A stretch of DNA of 5,180 nucleotides, taken from contig JACDAP010000357.1 in NCBI GenBank assembly GCA_013695395.1, forward strand, positions 1 to 5,180, in the 5' to 3' direction. Source of the stretch: Solirubrobacterales bacterium. GTDB taxonomy: Bacteria; Actinomycetota; Thermoleophilia; Solirubrobacterales; Solirubrobacteraceae. Below, piece after piece: positions 1 to 5,180 of the stretch (position 1 is its first letter; each line of letters begins with the position of its first letter). The position numbers were made by a program, and so were the translations under genes. The notes below the pieces were generated by a model. That model made no database searches, had not been told where the DNA came from, and was given only the letters and a program-made list of their open reading frames with translations.

Positions 1-348
1 GGCGCAGCGCGCAGGAGCTCTACGAGCTGCCGTCCCTCGCCGCGCTCTTCGCCCCGGATGCGTTGGCGGCGATCCGGCGCCGCCCGCGGCCTGCGCTGGG
101 GCGAGCACGCGGTGAGCCTCTCCCCCGGCGACGCGATCGTTCTCTACACCGACGGCGTGACCGAGGCGGACCGCCGGCGGCCGCTGGCGGCCGGCGAGCT
201 GGCACGCGAGCTCGGAGCGATGCTCGGGGGACGTCCACCCGGTTCGGCGACAGCTCTGGCCGGGGCGCTGCGCACGCTCGCCCACGCCCGGGCCGGTGGA
301 CCGCTGCGCGACGACGTGGTGATCGTCGCGCTGCACGTCGAGGCCTGA
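1..348 (+). CDS. SpoIIE/PP2C-type serine phosphatase, C-terminal part (5' end outside window, apparent frameshift)
   Basis: This is the end of a PPM/SpoIIE-family protein phosphatase. In actinobacteria these usually dephosphorylate STAS anti-sigma-antagonist proteins in partner-switch pathways, or act as outputs of PAS/GAF sensors. The sequence shows the family signature 'LSPGDAIVLYTDGVTEA' (codons from about position 118), whose DG aspartate is a metal ligand, and the C-terminal 'LRDDVVIVAL' block with the second metal-binding aspartates, ending at TGA 346-348. The upstream GHPPPLL block is not seen and probably lies just before the window. In positions 3-98 the reading frame with strong G/C third-position bias ('QELYELPSLAALFAPDALAAI') is not the frame of the signature, so the coding frame appears to shift by one base near 98-101. 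It converges with the DUF892 gene, with 15 bp between the stops. The family call is firm; the substrate is unknown. Confidence 0.82.
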   Translation, partial: GAARRSSTSCRPSPRSSPRMRWRRSGAARGLRWGEHAVSLSPGDAIVLYTDGVTEADRRRPLAAGELARELGAMLGGRPPGSATALAGALRTLAHARAGGPLRDDVVIVALHVEA

Positions 349-365
349 GCCCCGCTCCTGGCCTC
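340..365. terminator. Two-part GC-rich hairpin across convergent gene ends, possible bidirectional terminator
   Basis: Positions 340-345 (GAGGCC) pair perfectly with 360-365 (GGCCTC). Inside, after a 1x2 internal loop, 347-350 (GAGC) pairs with 354-357 (GCTC) around a CCC loop. The structure covers the phosphatase stop and the stop region of the DUF892 gene, where one terminator could serve both convergent transcripts. There is no T-tract on either side, so it would be a non-canonical, actinobacterial-style terminator or only a stabilising 3' hairpin. Chance pairing is possible at this GC content. Confidence 0.4.
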
Positions 366-1197
366 AGAGCCCGGCGAGCTCCGCCTCGACGGCCTTCGTC
401 CGGAGCGCCGCCGTCCGGTCGAGGACCCGCTTGCGCGCCTTGCCGCCGCGCTCGTAGCCGTCGACGGCAGCGAGCTCCCCGGCCGAGAGCGTCTTCAGCT
501 TCGGCAGGAGCTGCTCGACGGTGAGCGTGTCGTACTCGTCGATCGCGATCTCGTCGTCGAGCTCGGCGCCCTCCCGGCCGGTCACCGTCTCGGTCGTTCC
601 CGGGTCCTCCTTCGCCTTCCCGGCGACAGCGCGCGCCGCGTCGACCGCGCCGGTGGTGGCGATGTCGTACTGCGGGTGCCCCTCGACCTCTGCCTCGATC
701 ACCGCTTCGGCGAGGCCCGGGATCAGCGCCCGCAGCTCCTCGAGGAAGACCTCTTCCTGGGTGCGGTGCTCGCGAGCGAGAACGGCCGTCTTCTCGTCGC
801 CCACCGCCTCGGCCACGGCCGCCAACGCATCGTAGGAGGCGATCTCGAGCGCCTCGGAGGCAGCCTCGTCCTTCGCGTTCTTGAGCAGCTTCTCCTCGCC
901 GCCCGTGCCGCGGATGAGGCTGAGCGGAGCCATGGCGAGCGCGACGCCCTGGCCGACGACATCCTGCGCGGTGCCGTAGACGACGTGCAGGAGCGAGCTC
1001 CGCTGCCCGAGCTCGGCCAGCCGCCGCTCGATCCGCTGGACCTGTGCGCGGGTCTCGTAGCGGTGGCGCTCCAGAAGGTCGCGGTACACCGAGCGCGGCG
1101 TCATGGCGATGTGGGCGCTCAGGGTCGAGACGAGGCTCGTCTCCAACGCGTGGATCTCCTCCAGGTACTGAAGGACCTTGTCGGCGGAAGTGGTCAT
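364..1197 (-). CDS. DUF892 (YciE/YciF-type) ferritin-like protein with C-terminal helical tail
   Basis: A 277-residue soluble, mostly helical protein. Residues 7-155 fit the DUF892 ferritin-like family: helix 1 'YLEEIHALETSL' (E19), helix 2 'HRYETRAQ' (E48, Q52), the block 'GGEEKLLKNAKDE' (99-111), helix 3 'EALEIASYDAL' (E118, Y122) and helix 4 'HRTQEEVFLEEL' (E147/E148). The acidic residues on four helices are candidate di-iron ligands. The family is stress-induced, and its exact reaction is not established. Residues about 175-220 are a low-complexity acidic linker. Residues 222-277 ('YDTLTVEQLLPKLKTLSAGE...') form a separate helical module that I recall from several actinobacterial small stress proteins. 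There is no signal peptide or membrane segment. The ATG at 1195-1197 is chosen because the ferritin helix starts just after it and a GGAG lies 12 nt upstream. It is divergent from the kinase and convergent with the phosphatase, so probably monocistronic. Confidence 0.85.
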   Translation of the reverse strand: MTTSADKVLQYLEEIHALETSLVSTLSAHIAMTPRSVYRDLLERHRYETRAQVQRIERRLAELGQRSSLLHVVYGTAQDVVGQGVALAMAPLSLIRGTGGEEKLLKNAKDEAASEALEIASYDALAAVAEAVGDEKTAVLAREHRTQEEVFLEELRALIPGLAEAVIEAEVEGHPQYDIATTGAVDAARAVAGKAKEDPGTTETVTGREGAELDDEIAIDEYDTLTVEQLLPKLKTLSAGELAAVDGYERGGKARKRVLDRTAALRTKAVEAELAGL

Positions 1198-1201
1198 GTG
1201 T

Positions 1202-1214
1202 CGGAGGTTCTCCG
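1202..1214 (-). promoter_or_regulatory. Hairpin enclosing the ribosome binding site of the DUF892 gene
   Basis: In the mRNA sense (minus strand) the leader just before the ATG reads CGGAG-AAC-CTCCG, then ACAC and the start codon. The two 5-base arms are perfectly complementary, and the GGAG in the first arm is the only good Shine-Dalgarno match. Its 12-nt distance to the ATG is long. If the hairpin forms, the ribosome binding site is paired. It may be a modest translational brake or thermosensitive element, or chance. Confidence 0.3.
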
Positions 1215-1240
1215 CACCCGACCCCGAGCTAACCGGCCAC

Positions 1241-1258
1241 GTCCGTCACATGGCGGAC
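1241..1258. promoter_or_regulatory. 18-bp near-palindrome in the divergent promoter region, candidate operator
   Basis: The sequence GTCCGTCACATGGCGGAC has 8-bp arms (1241-1248 and 1251-1258) around a central CA, matching at seven of eight positions; the one mismatch is a T opposite G. It sits in the 143-bp region between the divergent DUF892 and kinase genes. In the DUF892 direction it lies just upstream of a weak -10-like GGTTAGC (complement of 1228-1234), a position from which a bound dimer would block or bend a promoter. The binding protein is unknown. Confidence 0.35.
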
Positions 1259-1267
1259 ACTGCTCGA

Positions 1268-1297
1268 GGGAACGGGCGGTTGCGCGCTGCTCGGTAG
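1268..1297 (+). promoter_or_regulatory. Candidate ECF-type promoter for the kinase gene
   Basis: GGGAAC at 1268-1273 resembles the -35 element of actinobacterial ECF sigma factors (GGAAC type), and CGGTAG at 1292-1297, 18 nt later, could be a -10 element. Transcription would begin near 1305 and leave a leader of about 35 nt. No TTGACA/TATAAT-type promoter is visible in the same region. The match is short, so this is a suggestion only. Confidence 0.22.
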
Positions 1298-1323
1298 CCT
1301 CTGGCCTGCGTCCGCGACCACCT

Positions 1324-1329
1324 GAGGAG
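1324..1329 (+). promoter_or_regulatory. Shine-Dalgarno site fixing the kinase start
   Basis: GAGGAG lies 11 nt before the ATG at 1341. The spacing is somewhat long, but it is the only purine-rich site nearby. There is no competing in-frame ATG or GTG with a ribosome site before the first HAMP-like segment, so the start at 1341 is preferred. Confidence 0.5.
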
Positions 1330-1340
1330 AGCGCCCGACC

Positions 1341-4300
1341 ATGGCATCGCAGGCCGCCGACACGGCGTCCACCCCCGGGACCCCACCGTCCGCCCCTGAC
1401 GCGGACGAGCTCGACGATCGCAGCCTCGCCCGCCTGCGTGATGCGCTGGCCACCGCCGCCGACGGGGACTTCTCCGTCCGCCTGCCGGGCCGCCGCAAGG
1501 GACCGGCCGGCGAGGCCGAGCGGGCCTACAACGCCCTGGTCGACCGGAACACCCAGCTCACGGCCGAGCTCGACCGGCTCGCCCGCGTCATCGGGCGCGA
1601 CGGACGGATGACCGAGCGGGCCGCGCTCGGGGAGGTCCAGGGGCAGTGGGCCGACACGCTCGGCGCGGTCAACGGCCTGGTGGACGACCTCGTCCGACCG
1701 ACCACCGAGGTCGCCCGCGTCATCTCCGCCGTCGCCGAGGGCGACCTCACGCAGCAGATGGCGCTCACCATCGAGGGCCAGCCGCTCAAGGGCGAGTTCG
1801 CCCGCATCGGCACGACGGTCAACGCCATGGTCGACCAGCTCTCCGCCTTCACCTCGGAAGTCACAAGGGTCGCCCGCGAGGTCGGCACCGAGGGCCAGCT
1901 CGGCGGTCAGGCCCAAGTCCCCGGCGTCGCCGGCACGTGGAAGGACCTCACCGACAACGTGAACGTCATGGCGCGCAACCTGACCGACCAGGTCCGCGGC
2001 ATCGCGCTCGTCACGACCGCGGTGGCCCAGGGGGACCTCTCCGAGACGATCGCCGTCGAGGCCAAGGGCGAGGTCGCCGCCCTCGCAGAGACGATCAACA
2101 CCACGGTCACGCAGCTCTCCGCCTTCGCGGCCGAGGTCACCCGCGTGGCCCGCGAGGTCGGCACCGAGGGCCAGCTCGGCGGCCAGGCCCAGGTCCCGGG
2201 CGTCGCCGGCACCTGGAAGGACCTCACCGAGAACGTCAACGTCATGGCCTCGAACCTGACCGATCAGGTCCGCGGGATCGCCCACGTCACCACCGCGGTC
2301 GCGCAGGGCGACCTCTCCCAGAAGATCACCGTCGAGGCCAAGGGTGAGGTCGCCGCCCTGGCCGACACGATCAACACCATGGTCACCCAGCTCTCCGCCT
2401 TCGCGGACGAGGTGACCCGCGTGGCGCGTGAGGTCGGCACCGAGGGCCAGCTCGGCGGTCAGGCGAAGGTCCCGGGCGTCGCCGGCACGTGGAAGGACCT
2501 CACCGAGAACGTCAACTCGATGGCCGCCAACCTCACCGGCCAGGTCCGCAACATCGCCGACGTCACCACCGCCGTGGCCCAGGGCGACCTCTCCCAGAAG
2601 ATCACCGTGGACGTGCGCGGCGAGGTCCGTGAGCTCAAGGACACCATCAACACGATGGTCGACCAGCTGCGCTCCTTCGCCGACGAGGTCACCCGCGTCG
2701 CGCGCGAGGTCGGCACCGAGGGCCAGCTCGGCGGGCAGGCCCAGGTCCCCGGCGTCGCCGGCACCTGGAAGGACCTCACCGAGAACGTCAACTCCATGGC
2801 CGCCAATCTGACCGATCAGGTCCGCGGCATCGCGCTGGTGACGACCGCGGTGGCAGGCGGCGACCTCTCCCAGTCGATCACGGTCGACGCGAAGGGCGAG
2901 ATCCTCGAGCTCACCTCGACGATCAACACGATGGTCCAGCAGCTGCGCTCCTTCGCCGACGAGGTCACCCGCGTCGCGCGCGAGGTCGGCACCGAGGGGA
3001 TCCTCGGCGGCCAAGCCCGGGTCGAGGGCGTCTCGGGCACCTGGAAGCAGCTGACCGAGAACGTCAACCAGCTCGCGGCGAACCTCACCACGCAGGTGCG
3101 TGCGATCGCCCAGGTCTCCACCGCGGTCACCCAGGGTGACCTGACCCGGACGATCACCGTCGACGCCCAGGGCGAGGTCGCCGAGCTCTCGGACAACATC
3201 AACCAGATGATCGAGAACCTCCGGGAGACCACGCGCCTGAACGCGGAGCAGGACTGGCTGAAGACCAACCTGGCCCGGATCTCCGCGCTCCTGCAGGGCC
3301 AGCGCGACCTCGCCCAGGTCACGCAGCTGATCATGAACGAGGTGACCCCCGTGGTCTCCGCCCAGTACGGCGCGCTCTTCCTGGCCGAGCGCGGCGAGCA
3401 GGAGATCGAGCTGCGGCCCTGCGCGGGCTACGGGTTCAGGGCCCGGCCGGGCGAGGGTGCGTTGCGTCTCGGCGAGGGCCTCGTCGGGCAGGCGGCGCTC
3501 GACGCCTCCACGATCCTGCTCGACGACGTGCCCGCGGGGTACGTGAGCGTCGGATCGGGACTCGGCCAGGCCGGTCCCTCCACCCTGCTCGTGACCCCGA
3601 TCGTCTTCGAGGGCGAAGTGCTCGGCGTGCTCGAGCTCGCCTCCTTCCGCGCCTTCACCGAGGTCCACCACGCGTTCCTCGAGCAGCTCACCGAGACGCT
3701 CGCGATCGTGATCAACACGATCCGCGCGAACATGCGCACCGAGGAGCTGCTCACCCAGTCCCAGGCCCTCACCACCGAGCTGCAGCAGCAGTCCGAGGAG
3801 CTCCGGCAGACCAACGACGAGCTCCAGGACAAGGCGGTGCTGCTCTCGGCGCAGAACCGGGACATCGAGCTCAAGAACGCGGAGATCGAGCTCGCCCGCG
3901 TGGGCCTCGAGGAGAAGGCCTCCCAGCTCGCGCTCTCCTCCCGCTACAAGTCGGAGTTCCTGGCCAACATGAGCCACGAGCTGCGCACCCCGCTGAACTC
4001 GCTGCTGATCCTGAGCCGGCTGCTGGCCCAGAATCAGGAGGAGACGCTGCTGCCCGCGCAGGTCGAGTTCGCCGAGACGATTCACGCCTCGGGCAACGAC
4101 CTGCTCGCCCTCATCACCGACATCCTCGACCTGTCGAAGGTCGAGGCGGGCAAGATGGACGTCGTCCTCGCCCCGATCCCGCTCGAGCGGCTACGCGCCG
4201 ACATCGACCGCGCGTTCCGGCCGGTGGCCGAGCAGCAGGGCCTCAGCTTCCTGATCGAGCTCGATCCCGCGCTGCCGGAGGCGTTCGTCAGCGACGAGCA

Positions 4301-5030
4301 GCGGCTCACCCAGGTGCTCCGCAACCTGCTCTCGAACGCGTTCAAGTTCACCGCGGAGGGTGCGGTGACGCTCACGGTGCAACGGGCCGACGACCAGGCG
4401 ATCGCCTTCGCGGTCCACGACACCGGCGTCGGTATCGCGGAGGGCAAGCTCGAGCTCATCTTCGAGGCCTTCCAGCAGGCGGACGGCACGACCTCGCGCA
4501 AGTACGGCGGGACCGGCCTCGGCCTGTCGATCTCGCGGGAGATCGCCGCGCTGCTCGGCGGGGAGCTGCACGCGAGCTCGTCCCCGGGCGAGGCCGGCTC
4601 CACCTTCACCCTGCTGCTCCCGCTGAGCGCCGAGCCGACACCCGTCCCCGTCGCCGTGTCTCCGGTCCGCGAGGCACCCCCCGGCGGGGCACCCCTCGAC
4701 GGACCGCTGCGGGTCGACGACGGAATCGCCGACGACCGCGCCGACCTCGACGAGGGTGAGCGGCCGGTCCTGATCGTCGGCCACGACGCTGAGCGCTGCC
4801 GGGACGCCCTCGTGGCCGTACGCGATCGCGGCGCCCGCGGCCTGGTGGCGCGTCGTGCCCCGACGGCGCTGGCGCTCGCCCGCGAGCTCTCGCCCGTCGC
4901 CGTCGTCCTGCTCGACCCGAGCTCCGACGCGCTCCTCGGCCAGCTCAAGCGACACCCCGCCACGAGCCAATCTCGGGCGAGCGCGGCCAGCTGCGGTGAC
5001 CCGATGAGCGCGCTCATGATGCGAACGTAG
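1341..5030 (+). CDS. Soluble poly-HAMP/GAF sensor histidine kinase with truncated, degenerate receiver (Nik1-like hybrid kinase)
   Basis: A 1229-residue cytoplasmic sensor kinase; no hydrophobic membrane segment is seen. After a Pro/Ala-rich start (1-30) come about 13 HAMP-like half-units (33-625), the last ten forming five 92-residue repeats with alternating motifs '[17 protein letters not shown]' and '[11 protein letters not shown]'. A conserved linker ('[12 protein letters not shown]') leads to a GAF domain (about 656-795) and a long coiled coil (about 802-872). HisKA follows with phospho-acceptor H879 in '[13 protein letters not shown]', then HATPase_c with N box N999 ('NLLSNAFKF'), G1 D1027 ('DTGVGI') and G2 'GGTGLGL' (1056-1062). 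All catalytic motifs are intact. A receiver-like segment (about 1143-1208) is degenerate: '[11 protein letters not shown]' replaces the usual IVEDD, the D1192 loop is about five residues short, and the domain stops after 'LKRHPATS'. The last 21 residues or so have no receiver character and are read antisense through a TetR fragment. The architecture resembles fungal Nik1/Os-1 osmosensing kinases and their bacterial relatives, which normally continue into full receivers. The stimulus is unknown. Confidence 0.92.
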   Translation: MASQAADTASTPGTPPSAPDADELDDRSLARLRDALATAADGDFSVRLPGRRKGPAGEAERAYNALVDRNTQLTAELDRLARVIGRDGRMTERAALGEVQGQWADTLGAVNGLVDDLVRPTTEVARVISAVAEGDLTQQMALTIEGQPLKGEFARIGTTVNAMVDQLSAFTSEVTRVAREVGTEGQLGGQAQVPGVAGTWKDLTDNVNVMARNLTDQVRGIALVTTAVAQGDLSETIAVEAKGEVAALAETINTTVTQLSAFAAEVTRVAREVGTEGQLGGQAQVPGVAGTWKDLTENVNVMASNLTDQVRGIAHVTTAVAQGDLSQKITVEAKGEVAALADTINTMVTQLSAFADEVTRVAREVGTEGQLGGQAKVPGVAGTWKDLTENVNSMAANLTGQVRNIADVTTAVAQGDLSQKITVDVRGEVRELKDTINTMVDQLRSFADEVTRVAREVGTEGQLGGQAQVPGVAGTWKDLTENVNSMAANLTDQVRGIALVTTAVAGGDLSQSITVDAKGEILELTSTINTMVQQLRSFADEVTRVAREVGTEGILGGQARVEGVSGTWKQLTENVNQLAANLTTQVRAIAQVSTAVTQGDLTRTITVDAQGEVAELSDNINQMIENLRETTRLNAEQDWLKTNLARISALLQGQRDLAQVTQLIMNEVTPVVSAQYGALFLAERGEQEIELRPCAGYGFRARPGEGALRLGEGLVGQAALDASTILLDDVPAGYVSVGSGLGQAGPSTLLVTPIVFEGEVLGVLELASFRAFTEVHHAFLEQLTETLAIVINTIRANMRTEELLTQSQALTTELQQQSEELRQTNDELQDKAVLLSAQNRDIELKNAEIELARVGLEEKASQLALSSRYKSEFLANMSHELRTPLNSLLILSRLLAQNQEETLLPAQVEFAETIHASGNDLLALITDILDLSKVEAGKMDVVLAPIPLERLRADIDRAFRPVAEQQGLSFLIELDPALPEAFVSDEQRLTQVLRNLLSNAFKFTAEGAVTLTVQRADDQAIAFAVHDTGVGIAEGKLELIFEAFQQADGTTSRKYGGTGLGLSISREIAALLGGELHASSSPGEAGSTFTLLLPLSAEPTPVPVAVSPVREAPPGGAPLDGPLRVDDGIADDRADLDEGERPVLIVGHDAERCRDALVAVRDRGARGLVARRAPTALALARELSPVAVVLLDPSSDALLGQLKRHPATSQSRASAASCGDPMSALMMRT
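1836..3215 (+). repeat. Five in-frame 276-bp tandem repeats encoding paired HAMP units
   Basis: The codon opening each unit falls at 1836, 2112, 2388, 2664 and 2940, with the pattern ending at 3216, so the period is exactly 276 bp (92 residues) with no indels. Each unit encodes two HAMP-like modules, one with 'VAREVGTEG...[11 protein letters not shown]' and one with 'VAQGDLS...GEV..L..TINTMV'. Units 1-4 are very similar. Unit 5 is diverged ('[16 protein letters not shown]', '[14 protein letters not shown]'), which is also typical of the last unit in the family. A more degenerate unit precedes the array (about 1554-1835). Long stretches are identical at DNA level, for example 2664-2722 and 2940-2998. 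Confidence 0.93.
4955..4975. other. Junction between truncated kinase and truncated TetR gene
   Basis: Going rightward, kinase receiver homology is readable to about 'RHPATS' (ending near 4967). Going leftward on the other strand, TetR-like sequence is readable to about 'LAALARDWL' (ending near 4964). Each gene lacks its expected C-terminal part and there is no intergenic space. No transposon end or long direct repeat is seen; only a 4-bp inverted repeat, CGAG/CTCG (4963-4966 and 4972-4975), sits at the join. It is best read as a deletion or recombination junction or an assembly join. Confidence 0.55.
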
Positions 5031-5180
5031 TCGTCCGCCAGCGTCGACCAGAACGCGTCGGGGTCTCTTGCGCTGGGAACGGGAAACGGCCCCGCAGACT
5101 CGAGCAAGCGTTCGAGCTCGACGCGCATGACGTGCGCGTAAAGGTCGTCCTTGGCGTCGAAATAGTAATACATCGAGCCC
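4964..5180 (-). CDS. TetR-family transcriptional regulator, internal fragment (start outside window, C-terminus lost at junction)
   Basis: Read on the minus strand from the window end, the sequence begins 'GSMYYYFDAKDDLYAHVMR', the recognition-helix and helix-4 signature of TetR DNA-binding domains ('GS.YYYF.sKddLl'). It is followed by the start of a ligand-binding domain ('ELERLLESAG', '[18 protein letters not shown]', '[11 protein letters not shown]'). The first helix-turn-helix residues lie beyond the window, so the methionine at 5173 is internal, not the start. After about 4964 the frame stays open to a TGA at 4082-4084, but that part is antisense to the kinase and has no TetR character, so roughly the last 100 residues of a normal TetR protein are missing. 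Codons ending in A or T are about 13 of 69, far more than in the kinase core, suggesting a different origin. The regulated genes and ligand are not visible. Confidence 0.72.

Noticed and set aside
676..1611. A 311-codon plus-strand frame across the DUF892 gene and the intergenic region
   Set aside because: It is antisense to a clear DUF892 protein and then runs out of frame into the kinase, ending in Pro/Arg/Ser-rich sequence. There is no domain or ribosome site.
1646..2347. Arg/Gly/His-rich plus-strand frame within the HAMP repeats
   Set aside because: It is a frame-shifted shadow of the kinase; its repetitive arginine-rich character comes from the repeated DNA.
1836..3215. Periodic repeats considered as CRISPR or non-coding satellite
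   Set aside because: The 276-bp period is an exact multiple of three, the frame stays open and each unit encodes recognisable HAMP modules, so these are protein repeats.
1194..4085. A 963-codon open frame on the minus strand, antisense to the kinase
   Set aside because: It mirrors the 92-residue repeats of the kinase and consists of Gly/Asp/Leu/Arg-rich sequence typical of antisense frames in GC-rich DNA. It has no recognisable domain, and the plus-strand kinase motifs are unambiguous.
4082..4963. Continuation of the TetR reading frame as a long C-terminal extension
   Set aside because: This stretch is antisense to the HATPase_c and HisKA coding sequence and is Ser/Arg/Pro-rich. TetR character ends at about 4964, so the open frame is a GC-bias artefact.
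1..5180. tRNA, rRNA, insertion-sequence ends or toxin-antitoxin genes
   Set aside because: Reading both strands gave no cloverleaf, rRNA-like block, transposase motif or small paired genes. The junction near 4965 has no terminal inverted repeats or target duplication that I can see.

Overview
The window is very GC-rich (about 70% by eye), with codons ending almost only in G or C. Gene content and protein style point to a high-GC actinobacterium, most likely of the Thermoleophilia/Solirubrobacterales type. That placement is an inference from a DUF892 ferritin-like protein with a 'YDTLTVEQLLPKL' tail and a soluble poly-HAMP histidine kinase; it was not tested by search.

Layout. Positions 1-348 (+) hold the C-terminal end of a SpoIIE/PP2C-type serine phosphatase. 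It is cut by the window edge and shows an apparent +1 frame change near a run of four Gs at 98-101. It converges with a DUF892 ferritin-like gene at 364-1197 (-), and a GC-rich two-part hairpin covers the two facing stop regions. A 143-bp divergent intergenic region (1198-1340) holds a near-perfect 18-bp dyad, an ECF-like promoter candidate and a hairpin that buries the likely ribosome binding site of the DUF892 gene. From 1341 to 5030 (+) runs a very large cytoplasmic sensor kinase. Its order is about 13 HAMP-like half-units (including five exact 92-residue repeats), GAF, coiled coil, HisKA, HATPase_c and a degenerate, incomplete receiver. From about 4965 to the window end, the minus strand encodes part of a TetR-family regulator with visibly different codon use.

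The most notable point is the right end. Kinase homology stops in the middle of its receiver domain, exactly where a TetR fragment on the opposite strand also loses its own C-terminal part. Two gene fragments are joined tail to tail at about 4955-4975. This is either a real rearrangement that truncated a hybrid kinase or a chimeric assembly. The kinase belongs to a known architecture (bacterial relatives of the fungal Nik1/Os-1 group III kinases), so the window does not show a clearly new system.

Functionally, the phosphatase (partner-switch type signalling), the ferritin-like protein (iron or oxidative stress) and the soluble HAMP kinase (osmotic or cytoplasmic stress sensing in Nik1 relatives) are all compatible with stress response. 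No direct link between them is shown beyond adjacency.
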